This document shows positions 1 to 12,730 of a DNA stretch of 12,876 bases, one piece after another; position 1 is the first letter of the stretch, and each line of letters begins with the position of its first letter. The stretch spans positions 1-12,876 of the forward strand of contig JAAXIA010000210.1 in the NCBI GenBank assembly GCA_012270595.1. Direction: 5' to 3'. The notes under the pieces are model-generated. The model searched no databases, had not been told where the DNA came from, and saw nothing but the letters and a program-made list of their open reading frames with translations. The DNA is from Rhodanobacteraceae bacterium (GTDB taxonomy: Bacteria > Pseudomonadota > Gammaproteobacteria > Xanthomonadales > Rhodanobacteraceae). A program made the position numbers and the translations under genes.

Positions 1-450
1 ATAATGGATACCAGCGTCATGCCGCAGTACGTGTTTGTCGCCACCAAGCCATCGCCCTGACCGGTAAGCTCGAGGCGTATGTAACAGCGGTATCAGGACT
101 AACGCACCATCGGGACGATACAAAGTCGGCACCCCACTTTTACGGGGGGCAGGCCTTTCCGATTTAAACGCGGGTGGTGAGAATGGCGGCTTAGGGATTA
201 CAGCCAGTGGTGCTGTCTTGTCCTTAGTCACTCTTATGCCAGGCGACAGGCGACTTGTACGGCCCTGCCGATGGCGGTGTACCTTTTCAGGCAAGCTGAC
301 ATACAGCAGGGAAGCGCTACCTGATGCACCTGATGGTGGAATATGGCCCTGCATCTCGTGCCAGACCAAAACACCGAACAGCCCATGACATAGCAGAACG
401 AAAGCCAGTATGCTGTAGCGAACGAAGCTTTTATCGAAGCTTGGGAGCAT
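1..450 (-). CDS. Membrane-anchored hypothetical protein, 3' end outside window
   Basis: An uninterrupted reading frame of 150 codons runs leftward from an ATG at 448-450 and leaves the window without a stop codon. I do not recognise the product. Residues 1-8 are short and polar, and residues about 9-28 form one hydrophobic segment ending before a W-H-E sequence. After that comes a basic, proline-rich stretch (about residues 75-105), so a cytoplasmic start, one membrane helix and an extended periplasmic part are likely. This layout recalls the anchor of TonB- or TolA-like proteins, but no diagnostic motif is visible. The start lies 83 bases after the ispF stop. No clear Shine-Dalgarno sequence precedes it, so the exact start is uncertain. 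In many gammaproteobacteria truD follows ispF; nothing here resembles TruD. The frame could be chance or a decayed gene, but its length and the membrane segment argue for a real one. Confidence 0.5.
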   Translation of the reverse strand, partial: MLPSFDKSFVRYSILAFVLLCHGLFGVLVWHEMQGHIPPSGASGSASLLYVSLPEKVHRHRQGRTSRLSPGIRVTKDKTAPLAVIPKPPFSPPAFKSERPAPRKSGVPTLYRPDGALVLIPLLHTPRAYRSGRWLGGDKHVLRHDAGIHY

Positions 451-533
451 CGGTTTGGCATTAACAGCCGGCCAGGGAGAGCGCCAATGGATGCCTCGTA
501 TCCTTTACGCTGCCAATAATATCCTGGCGACCA

Positions 534-1022
534 TTATACCCCGCCCTCACCTTTTTGCTCCAGCAAAACACAAGCTTGTGCTGCAATCCCTTCCCCGCGA
601 CCGATAAACCCAAGTTGTTCGGTCGTGGTGGCTTTGATGCTGATACGCTCCATTTCTGTTTCCAGATCGGCAGCCAGGTTTTCACGCATAAATGGCACAT
701 ACGGGAGAATCCTCGGAGTCTCACAGAGCACGGTCGTATCGGCATTGCCGATACGGTAGCCGCGTTGTCTCATCAACCTGGCGGCATGACGCAGAAAATG
801 ACGACTGCTGGCCTTGGCCCAACGCGCATCTGATGGCGGGAAATGCCTGCCGATATCGCCCAGTGCCAATGCACCCAAAATTGCGTCACACAAGGCATGG
901 ATAACCACATCGCCATCTGAATGTGCAACCACGCCGCGATCATGCGCCACGCGCACACCCGCGAGCATGACATGATCGCCGTTGCCAAAGGCATGAACGT
1001 CAACACCCTGGCCGATACGCAT
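534..1022 (-). CDS. ispF: 2-C-methyl-D-erythritol 2,4-cyclodiphosphate synthase
   Basis: IspF converts 4-diphosphocytidyl-2-C-methylerythritol 2-phosphate to the cyclodiphosphate with release of CMP, the fifth step of the cytoplasmic MEP isoprenoid pathway. The 162-residue product has the usual family length. It shows the N-terminal [12 protein letters not shown] signature with metal ligands D8 and H10, the third ligand H42, the HSDGD loop at 34-38, DIGRHFP at 56-62, and the C-terminal block with [10 protein letters not shown] and [10 protein letters not shown]. The ATG at 1020-1022 was chosen because the family starts exactly at MRIG; an in-frame ATG 13 codons upstream would lie inside ispD. 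AGGA sits about 9 bases before the chosen start. The gene begins one base after the ispD stop, so the pair is almost certainly cotranscribed and translationally coupled. IspD and IspF act two steps apart in the same pathway. Confidence 0.97.
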   Translation of the reverse strand: MRIGQGVDVHAFGNGDHVMLAGVRVAHDRGVVAHSDGDVVIHALCDAILGALALGDIGRHFPPSDARWAKASSRHFLRHAARLMRQRGYRIGNADTTVLCETPRILPYVPFMRENLAADLETEMERISIKATTTEQLGFIGRGEGIAAQACVLLEQKGEGGV

Positions 1023-1023
1023 C

Positions 1024-1713
1024 TTATAACATCCTCGCAAGCAGGAATTCGGCCATCGCAAAATCTTCGCGTGTGGTCACCTTAATATTGTCTTCGGCGC
1101 CTTCCACCAGCAATGGTGCATACCCAGCCAGCTCCATCGCCATCGCCTCATCGCTGACCTCTGCGCCGTGCTGCCGTACACTACGCAAAGCATCCTGCAG
1201 CGCGCTACGACGAAACATCTGTGGCGTGAAGGCACGCCAACAGCCCTCTCGCGATTCAGTGCATATGCTACGCTGATCTTTATCAGAACGTTTAAGGGTT
1301 TCACGCACAGGGACAGCAAGCAAGCCGCCATCTCGCCCGCTCACAGACTCAACCAGGCGTGTTATGTCAGCCGTGCGCACGCAGGGACGCGCCGCATCAT
1401 GCACCAGTACGAAATCATCAGCGCCAACCTTGGCAGGCAACGCTTCCAGTCCAGCAAGAACGGAATCACAACGCTGCGCACCGCCCGTTGCTGTGTGCAC
1501 CGGTTTGTTGGCAAGTGTGGATACCCCCGGCCAGCGCGCGTCGTGCTCAGCCAGAACAACCATCAAGCCTGCGATGTGCCTGTGATTTGCCAGGCGTTTT
1601 AGTGTGTGCTCTATCAAGGGACGCCCGGCCAGTGGCAAATATTGCTTTGGGCAATCGCCTCCTACCCGCCTGCCACATCCTGCAGCTGGCACCACGCACC
1701 AGTATTGCTGCAC
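1024..1713 (-). CDS. ispD: 2-C-methyl-D-erythritol 4-phosphate cytidylyltransferase
   Basis: IspD transfers CMP from CTP to methylerythritol 4-phosphate, the third step of the MEP pathway. The product is 229 residues with a GTG start. The nucleotide-binding N-terminus [10 protein letters not shown] (7-16) is followed by the conserved PKQY (22-25). The acidic HDAARP motif lies mid-protein, and [12 protein letters not shown] near the C-terminus closes the active site. The frame stays open well upstream, but the GTG at 1711-1713 is preferred: it places the VVPAAG strand at residue 7, as in the family, and GGAGA precedes it by about 7 bases. This start leaves 13 bases between the ftsB stop and ispD. 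An upstream ATG would extend the protein through ftsB and is not credible. The product uses CTP, which PyrG encoded further upstream makes, though that link is metabolic and not specific. Confidence 0.96.
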   Translation of the reverse strand: MQQYWCVVPAAGCGRRVGGDCPKQYLPLAGRPLIEHTLKRLANHRHIAGLMVVLAEHDARWPGVSTLANKPVHTATGGAQRCDSVLAGLEALPAKVGADDFVLVHDAARPCVRTADITRLVESVSGRDGGLLAVPVRETLKRSDKDQRSICTESREGCWRAFTPQMFRRSALQDALRSVRQHGAEVSDEAMAMELAGYAPLLVEGAEDNIKVTTREDFAMAEFLLARML

Positions 1714-1726
1714 GCTGTCTCTCCGT

Positions 1727-2017
1727 TTAGTTGCTGGTGGATGATCTGGGTACCACCTGATAGAAGATTTCGCCTGGCTTGACGAGGCCCAGTTCAGCAC
1801 GGGCACGTGCTTCAATAGCCTCATTGCCATGTTTTAAATCATACACATCGGCTGCCAGTGCCTGGTTACGTCGCTGGAGCCGCTTATCCTCCATGGCCTG
1901 TTTTTTGACTGCGCTGCGCAAGCTGATCACTTCGGGCAAGCCACCATGCGGCGACCACAGTCTTATTTGCAGGCCAATCAGAAGAAAAAACAGCAAAAAA
2001 GCGACCCAGCGCAACAT
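1727..2017 (-). CDS. ftsB: Cell division protein FtsB
   Basis: FtsB is a small bitopic inner-membrane protein that forms a complex with FtsL and FtsQ and helps activate septal peptidoglycan synthesis. From the ATG at 2015-2017 the product has 96 residues, close to the family norm. Residues about 1-18 are a hydrophobic helix, residues about 30-65 are charged with coiled-coil character, and the C-terminus carries the family pattern ARAELGLVKPGEIFYQVV. The frame can also open at a GTG two codons earlier, but GAGG lies 5 bases before the ATG and would touch the GTG, so the ATG is preferred. The gene starts 20 bases after the eno stop. This eno-ftsB-ispD-ispF order is classic for gammaproteobacteria. 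Confidence 0.95.
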   Translation of the reverse strand: MLRWVAFLLFFLLIGLQIRLWSPHGGLPEVISLRSAVKKQAMEDKRLQRRNQALAADVYDLKHGNEAIEARARAELGLVKPGEIFYQVVPRSSTSN

Positions 2018-2037
2018 CGACACCTCGCCATAGGCGT

Positions 2038-3680
<1,643 letters not shown>

Positions 3681-3702
3681 GACAGCGTTCCTTTTAGGTT
3701 AT

Positions 3703-3740
3703 CTACAGTCTTTAATGCTACCTACAGTTTTTAATGCTAC
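3703..3740. repeat. Two adjacent 19-bp direct repeats
   Basis: The 19 bases at 3703-3721 recur at 3722-3740 with one difference (CTACAGTCTTTAATGCTAC against CTACAGTTTTTAATGCTAC). They correspond to the last codons of the family-C relic, and match the end of intact gene C (ATTAAAGACTACAG on the minus strand). This is a small slippage-type duplication in decayed sequence. Confidence 0.85.
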
Positions 3741-3902
3741 ATCTCGATGAGGATATTTTCTCATCGCTATGATTGAATATAGCCGGTATCAGCATCGCAT
3801 GGTGTCTCCTGACCAACACTTCCATTGTGCATTAGCCACCTTGACACAAGCATGCTCGACATCGAACGAATGGGTCGTTGATTACTTCCGCCACAACAAA
3901 CC
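3703..3902 (-). pseudogene. Relic of a family-C small secreted gene, 3' part
   Basis: Read leftward, this stretch aligns with the last 60 or so codons of intact gene C (4857-5231). The GLLW start of the match, the DV.HAC segment, GAxW-like bases, the sequence around TGATACCGG, and the final CATTAAAGACT all recur. The reading frame is broken: a TAA follows a few codons after GLLW and later segments lie in different frames. The signal peptide and the first two cysteine motifs are missing. The right boundary, near 3902, is a fusion to the enolase relic, with the match changing from eno to gene C within a few bases. It cannot encode a working family protein. It indicates that a C-type gene once stood just upstream of gene A. 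Confidence 0.8.
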
Positions 3903-4259
3903 GCTACTGTCGTGACGAGACTGCCAATAGAACCCTTGGGTGCCTGAATGTCCGCGCCAGCGCGTAGCATCTCAACGAAGCTGGAGATGCTTAACCGGCA
4001 GCACAATAAATTCCCGCACGCCGATGGCGTTGTCTGCATGCTCACCATCATTGATGATGAGCATTGTGGGTAGCAACCACATGCACGGGGACCACCCCTA
4101 CCGAGCATAGGCACCCAGCACCACTTCATGAATGCAACAGTGGGCACTACCGTACGACCAAAACTGCCATCAACCAGGGTGGCTTCAGCTTCCAGCCCGG
4201 AGTTGTCGTGAGAATCCAAAAAATTCACGGCCGTGTATCTTGTGGATATTTGTACTCAT
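3903..4259 (-). pseudogene. eno: Decayed 5' half of a second enolase gene
   Basis: The start at 4257-4259 reads MSTNIHKIHGRE, nearly the same as the intact enolase N-terminus. An extra base soon after (about 4221-4228) shifts the frame. In the shifted frame 13 of 17 residues match enolase 23-39. Residues about 42-106 are then missing, a short block like 107-125 follows, about 126-144 are missing, and a block matching 19 of 26 residues of enolase 146-171 appears with NDGEHADN in place of NGGEHADN. After another frame change the [10 protein letters not shown] segment is recognisable as SSFVEMLRAG. The relic stops around residue 203, before the catalytic E206, and joins the gene C relic. It has no catalytic residues and several breaks, so it is non-functional. 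It is direct evidence of a tandem duplication that included eno. Confidence 0.92.
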
Positions 4260-4263
4260 ACGT

Positions 4264-4385
4264 AGCGCTATGGATGGTTAATAATCCTGCATGTAGAGGG
4301 TATTTTTTCGCAACCATGTCCAAATATCCGGAGGCATCATGGATGCATCAAGCGCCCCACCTTGAGCAGCTCAAGATGGAGGCAA
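4264..4385 (-). pseudogene. Relic of a family-A small secreted gene, 3' end
   Basis: The roughly 120 bases in front of the enolase relic align with the 3' end of intact gene A plus the A/eno junction: the bases coding CTHDT, the segment around GACATGGT, a poly-A run, and the TAGCGCTACGTATG junction are shared. Indels destroy the frame, and the last cysteine codon and the stop position are not kept. The 5' edge is imprecise: similarity fades around 4365-4385, directly beyond the end of gene B at 4398. Together with the enolase relic it shows that the duplicated unit contained the A gene joined to eno in the same arrangement as the intact copy. Confidence 0.75.
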
Positions 4386-4397
4386 CCCTTGACCTGA

Positions 4398-4748
4398 TTA
4401 ATAAGTCCTGATGCTGCAATCTCGGGATATTCTATGGTCCGTATGCTGAAATACAGGCGTATCGTGAGTGCAATCATAGGTATAACTATTCCATCTTGCA
4501 CCCGCCAGCGCCGCGCAAGCCTTATCAACATCATCGGCGTTAGCCAGGGAATAGCCATCGGCTTTTACCCACAATATGCCAAGGCCTTCATGCCAGTAGT
4601 AGCTTTGACAACAGGCATATCTTGTTTTTGGACAAAAGGCAGCGTCGACATAGGCTGACCGTGGCGGTGGGAAATGGTAACTGGCTAAGCATAGCTGCCA
4701 ACAACTCATTACGGCTAATACCGCCAGTAGGGAGAACAGTTTCGTCAT
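4398..4748 (-). CDS. Secreted six-cysteine protein, family member B
   Basis: This 116-residue protein of unknown function is the closest intact relative of member A. Residues 1-22 are a signal peptide with core LLAVLAVMS; C16 and C20 lie inside it. The C16 context (V-M-S-C) resembles a lipobox only loosely, so cleavage after A22 is preferred. Mature cysteines are at 39, 46, 47, 78, 93 and 111. Motifs shared with member A are DAAFCP, YACC, LWVKA, DDVDKAC, AGARWN, CTHDTPVF and a final RI...C.I. GAGG lies about 10 bases before the ATG at 4746-4748. The 108-base gap upstream is AT-rich and contains a TTGACG and a TATCAT on the minus strand, but 20 bases apart, which is wide for a sigma-70 promoter. 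The gene ends just before the family-A relic. Cell-surface or secreted location is inferred from the signal peptide. Confidence 0.85.
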   Translation of the reverse strand: MTKLFSLLAVLAVMSCWQLCLASYHFPPPRSAYVDAAFCPKTRYACCQSYYWHEGLGILWVKADGYSLANADDVDKACAALAGARWNSYTYDCTHDTPVFQHTDHRISRDCSIRTY

Positions 4749-4856
4749 TGACTATACACCTCAGATACCTTACAAAGCAAAAGATGATAATTTCATAAAA
4801 ATACCTGCACGTCAAACCTAAGGATACATGGACCACCTTTACTTTTAAAACCAGCA

Positions 4857-5231
4857 TCATCTGTAGTCTTTAATGGTGCATCTTGAGTACATTATCTTTT
4901 GATTGTCGTGTTCGAATATACCGGTATCAGCATTGCATAGCGTCTCCTGGCCAACGCCCCAGTCGGCACCAGCTGCATCTTCACAAGCATGCGCGACATC
5001 TAATGCATAGTTAAGCGGTCGTTGACCAGCTTCCACCCATAACAAACCAGTGGGATTGTGGTGACGGGAGTACCAGTCAGAATCATAACAACAGGCATAT
5101 TTGATCTGGACGGGGGAATTCGGCAGGATAGAACAAAACGCAACTCTGGCGAAAGGGGTAGGATAAGCACTGACCTGATGACAAGCCATCAAGGCCAGTA
5201 CTGCCAGCAGGGGCCTGATAATAATTTTCAT
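4857..5231 (-). CDS. Secreted six-cysteine protein, family member C
   Basis: This 124-residue member of the local family has a signal peptide at residues 1-22 (core LLAVLALMA, cleavage-like VSA-Y). C17 sits in an L-M-A-C context, so a lipoprotein is a less likely alternative. Mature cysteines are at 33, 47, 48, 83, 99 and 118. The family landmarks are VAFC, YACC, LLWVEAG, ALDVAHAC, AGADW, CNADTGIF and KI....C.IKDY. The gap between the first cysteine and the CC pair is longer than in A and B. GGAG lies 8 bases before the ATG at 5229-5231. Upstream is a 203-base gap with a TATAAT inside an inverted repeat, so this gene may start its own transcript. A decayed 3' copy lies at 3703-3902. The function is unknown. 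Confidence 0.85.
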   Translation of the reverse strand: MKIIIRPLLAVLALMACHQVSAYPTPFARVAFCSILPNSPVQIKYACCYDSDWYSRHHNPTGLLWVEAGQRPLNYALDVAHACEDAAGADWGVGQETLCNADTGIFEHDNQKIMYSRCTIKDYR

Positions 5232-5354
5232 TCCAGTATCTCCGGTTGATGTAATAAAACGCTAATGATTCCATGTCAGTCACCGGGACCGACAAGTGCA
5301 TGATCTCATAGCCGTGCGCTCAATCCAACGGGTATGCTTTCATCTTGCACAGCA

Positions 5355-5377
5355 CAATGAGTAAATTATACTCATTG
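5355..5377 (-). promoter_or_regulatory. Inverted repeat holding a TATAAT box upstream of gene C
   Basis: Perfect 9-bp arms (5355-5363 and 5369-5377, CAATGAGTA / TACTCATTG) flank five bases. On the minus strand a perfect TATAAT (5365-5370) falls across the centre and one arm. A start near 5358 would give gene C a leader of about 125 bases. No good -35 box lies at 16-18 bases upstream, so an activator might be needed, or this is only a hairpin. A repressor or activator site overlapping the -10 box is an inference from the symmetry. Confidence 0.4.
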
Positions 5378-5392
5378 CAATACCCCGCTTGG

Positions 5393-5421
5393 GCCAACTC
5401 ACATCTACTCCGTGAGTTGGC
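5393..5421. repeat. Perfect 10-bp inverted repeat after gene D
   Basis: Arms GCCAACTCAC (5393-5402) and GTGAGTTGGC (5412-5421) are exact complements with a 9-base loop. The hairpin begins 13 bases past the stop of gene D. It lacks a following T-run on either strand, so it is not a standard intrinsic terminator. It may stabilise the end of the upstream transcript, act in attenuation, or be a binding site for the adjacent promoter. Confidence 0.5.
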
Positions 5422-5434
5422 TGGTTACAAAAAA

Positions 5435-6142
5435 CTATCCACTTCGGCCAGAAGGCGTATGGCAGTCAGGTGGCATGCAAGGTTGAAAAACCTTTATCTC
5501 GCATTTTTTGTATATGGAATTAAAAGTTCCTTTTTCAGAGCCAAATATGGGTGTATCGTAAGTGCAGTCATCTACATCTCTATTCCAGCTTGCATTTGCT
5601 CTGAGACGACATATAGCATTCACCGTCCAACTATTGGGAATGATCCAGTCATTACCTGAACGATAGCCATCAGCTAACACCCACATGACACTATTCCAGT
5701 GTTTTTGTTTGCAACAAGCAAACTCGAAACCTCCTCCATGTAGCAGACTAAAGATGGTTCTAGGACACGATGCGGCGTTAATGGTTGGTGTTGGCATACC
5801 ATAATCCCGGACAATACATGTAGTAGGCGACGGTATTTTTTCGCCCCAATGCCCAAAGACAGTCGTGCCGTTGCCAGTACAGCCTTGACCCGTGGTTACA
5901 CCCTTCGAAGCGCATACAAACTGAATACTCACTCCGTTTGTCAAGGTCTTATCACCAGCATTTACCCAAAACTCACAACCTTTGCCCCAACATGATCCAT
6001 GGCAACAGGCATAATCCAAAGTGTATGTTTTATCCATGCAAAGTGCAGCCCGAGCCAGATTAGGCGACGACCCAGCCGTCCATACTGGTTTATAGGAGAC
6101 CAGCATTGCCAACACCATCAAGGTATATAAAAATCTTTTCAT
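5435..6142 (-). CDS. Secreted protein with two tandem six-cysteine domains, family member D
   Basis: The 235-residue product is the double-domain member of the family. Residues 1-23 are a signal peptide (K2, R3, hydrophobic core, WTA-G site). Domain 1 (about 30-114) has the six family cysteines at 35, 46, 47, 77, 88 and 109 plus two extra at 51 and 56. Domain 2 (about 120-219) has them at 126, 143, 144, 178, 193 and 214. Both show the ACC pair, a WV.A(G/D) strand and a closing C.I sequence. A short tail with C222 and C227 follows. The ATG at 6140-6142 is chosen because GAAGA lies 8 bases before it; a GTG five codons earlier is possible. The gene begins 29 bases after the kdsA stop and is probably cotranscribed with it. 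I cannot name the fold or function. Confidence 0.85.
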   Translation of the reverse strand: MKRFLYTLMVLAMLVSYKPVWTAGSSPNLARAALCMDKTYTLDYACCHGSCWGKGCEFWVNAGDKTLTNGVSIQFVCASKGVTTGQGCTGNGTTVFGHWGEKIPSPTTCIVRDYGMPTPTINAASCPRTIFSLLHGGGFEFACCKQKHWNSVMWVLADGYRSGNDWIIPNSWTVNAICRLRANASWNRDVDDCTYDTPIFGSEKGTFNSIYKKCEIKVFQPCMPPDCHTPSGRSG

Positions 6143-6171
6143 AAAGATTATCTTCACTGCAATGTTTCCAT

Positions 6172-7005
6172 TTAGACCGTGTCTTCATGGAAGACGTGTT
6201 GCTTGCTTGCCGTATCTAGCACCATCAAGGTACGCAATAAGGTTTCCATCTTGCCAAGCGGCCAAGCATTGGTGCCATCGGAAAGCGCTTTGTCTGGATC
6301 GGGATGTGTCTCGGCAAACAAACCCGCAACACCCACCGCGACGGCAGCGCGCGCCAGTACCGGCACGAACGCGCGCTGCCCGCCGGAACAATCTCCTTGG
6401 CCACCAGGGAGCTGAACAGAATGCGTGGCGTCAAAGACGACTGGGCAACCTGTAGCGCGCATGACACTCAGAGCACGCATGTCCGAAACCAGGTTGTTAT
6501 AACCGAAACTGACACCGCGCTCACAGACCATAATGTCGTTATTACCTACGGCACGGGCCTTATCCACTACGTGTTTCATATCCCATGGTGCCAAAAACTG
6601 GCCTTTCTTGATATTGACCGGCTTACCACAACGGGCTACAGACTGAATGAAATCAGTCTGACGACAAAGGAAAGCAGGGGTTTGCAGCACATCAACTACC
6701 GCGCTTACTTCGTCGAGGGGAGTATATTCGTGCACGTCTGTAAGCACTGGTACACCCGTTTGACGTTTTACTTCACTCAAGATACGAAGCCCCTCGTCCA
6801 TACCCGGTCCACGGAAGCTGGCAACGGAAGAACGATTGGCCTTGTCGAAGCTGGATTTGAAAATAAAAGGCATACCGAGTCGTTTGGTTATCTCTTTCAG
6901 GCTGCCCGCCGTTTCCACTTGCAGTGACTCCGACTCAATCACGCAGGGACCAGCGATCAAAAACAATGGTTTATCCAGGCCAATGTCAAATCCACAAATT
7001 TTCAT
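6172..7005 (-). CDS. kdsA: 3-deoxy-8-phosphooctulonate synthase (KDO-8-P synthase)
   Basis: KdsA condenses phosphoenolpyruvate with arabinose 5-phosphate to make KDO 8-phosphate for the lipopolysaccharide inner core, so the organism makes a Gram-negative outer membrane. The 277-residue product has the family length. Motifs are [11 protein letters not shown] (16-26), [12 protein letters not shown] (49-60), [10 protein letters not shown] (168-177) and [12 protein letters not shown] (191-202). C21, H195, E232 and D243 match the four metal ligands of the metal-dependent class, where the metal-free class (such as the E. coli enzyme) has Asn in place of the Cys. The ATG at 7003-7005 follows the pyrG stop by 6 bases, so the two genes are one operon. 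KdsA uses PEP, the product of enolase encoded downstream, and the pathway later uses CTP, the product of PyrG, to activate KDO. Confidence 0.97.
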   Translation of the reverse strand: MKICGFDIGLDKPLFLIAGPCVIESESLQVETAGSLKEITKRLGMPFIFKSSFDKANRSSVASFRGPGMDEGLRILSEVKRQTGVPVLTDVHEYTPLDEVSAVVDVLQTPAFLCRQTDFIQSVARCGKPVNIKKGQFLAPWDMKHVVDKARAVGNNDIMVCERGVSFGYNNLVSDMRALSVMRATGCPVVFDATHSVQLPGGQGDCSGGQRAFVPVLARAAVAVGVAGLFAETHPDPDKALSDGTNAWPLGKMETLLRTLMVLDTASKQHVFHEDTV

Positions 7006-7011
7006 GAGTCG

Positions 7012-8724
<1,713 letters not shown>

Positions 8725-8749
8725 TTAAGGCACCACGCTTGAAATGTCC

Positions 8750-8779
8750 ATTCTAACGGCAGAACCGGTACCGCGTCAG
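8750..8779 (-). promoter_or_regulatory. Candidate sigma-70 promoter for pyrG
   Basis: On the minus strand CTGACG (8774-8779) and TAGAAT (8750-8755) are separated by 18 bases. They match the -35 and -10 consensus at four and five of six positions. Transcription would start near 8743, about 20 bases before the pyrG ATG. This is a pattern match in the short divergent gap with no experimental support. Confidence 0.4.
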
Positions 8780-8785
8780 CAGGCA

Positions 8786-8813
8786 CTGACAACAGTATCT
8801 CGTCTTCTATTTC
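8786..8813 (+). promoter_or_regulatory. Weak candidate promoter for the aminopeptidase-parE pair
   Basis: CTGACA (8786-8791) and TATTTC (8808-8813) are 16 bases apart on the plus strand. The -35 box is good and the -10 box is poor. The rightward genes need a promoter somewhere in this 123-base divergent gap, and this is the best pair I can see. Confidence 0.22.
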
Positions 8814-8844
8814 AAGTCCTGCGGAACTAATCTACCATTGAAGA

Positions 8845-12560
<3,716 letters not shown>

Positions 12561-12591
12561 CATACGCGTGTTTGTCACATAAGTACGCGGT

Positions 12592-12657
12592 GGGTACGTG
12601 TTGACGCAAGCGCAACGCGACAAGGCTAGCGTATTGAAAGCAAACTTTCACGTACCC
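12592..12657. repeat. Spaced inverted repeat downstream of parE
   Basis: GGGTACGTG (12592-12600) and CACGTACCC (12649-12657) are exact complements 48 bases apart. A smaller hairpin, GAAAG-CAAA-CTTTC (12636-12649), overlaps the right arm. There is no T-run after it, so a terminator role is not supported. Confidence 0.4.
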
Positions 12658-12721
12658 CGTGTGTCAGTAACAAAACCGCTCAGCCACTCCAGTAGTGAAA
12701 ACAATGCTCCGCGTAGGGGTG

Positions 12722-12730
12722 TTATCCACA
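12722..12730 (+). promoter_or_regulatory. Single consensus DnaA box
   Basis: TTATCCACA matches the strict DnaA box consensus exactly. It is a single site with no second clear box nearby and no dnaA, dnaN or gyrB gene in view, so it does not by itself suggest an origin. Chance occurrence is possible. Confidence 0.35.

Noticed and set aside
234..461. A 75-codon minus-strand frame starting at 461
   Set aside because: It overlaps, in another frame, the 150-codon open frame that has a membrane segment and a longer uninterrupted run. The longer frame is preferred, though not with certainty.
533..538. A TATAAT on the minus strand at the ispF stop codon
   Set aside because: No acceptable -35 box lies 16-18 bases upstream; the best hexamer matches three of six positions. 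It may serve the leftward open frame, but the support is too weak.
553..568. TTTTGC-TCCA-GCAAAA inverted repeat as a terminator
   Set aside because: It lies inside the ispF coding region before the stop codon and has no T-run after it.
461..745. A 94-codon minus-strand frame overlapping ispF
   Set aside because: It is out of frame with the well-supported ispF and shows no recognisable features.
3767..4228. A 153-codon open frame read as an independent gene
   Set aside because: It is a chimera of frame-shifted enolase and gene C remnants. Its open state results from the fusion, and it has no ribosome site or intact domain.
4857..5231. Gene C (and B) as lipoproteins
   Set aside because: The LMAC and VMSC sequences have Met at the position where a lipobox has a small residue. 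A signal peptidase I site fits better, and members A and D have no such Cys.
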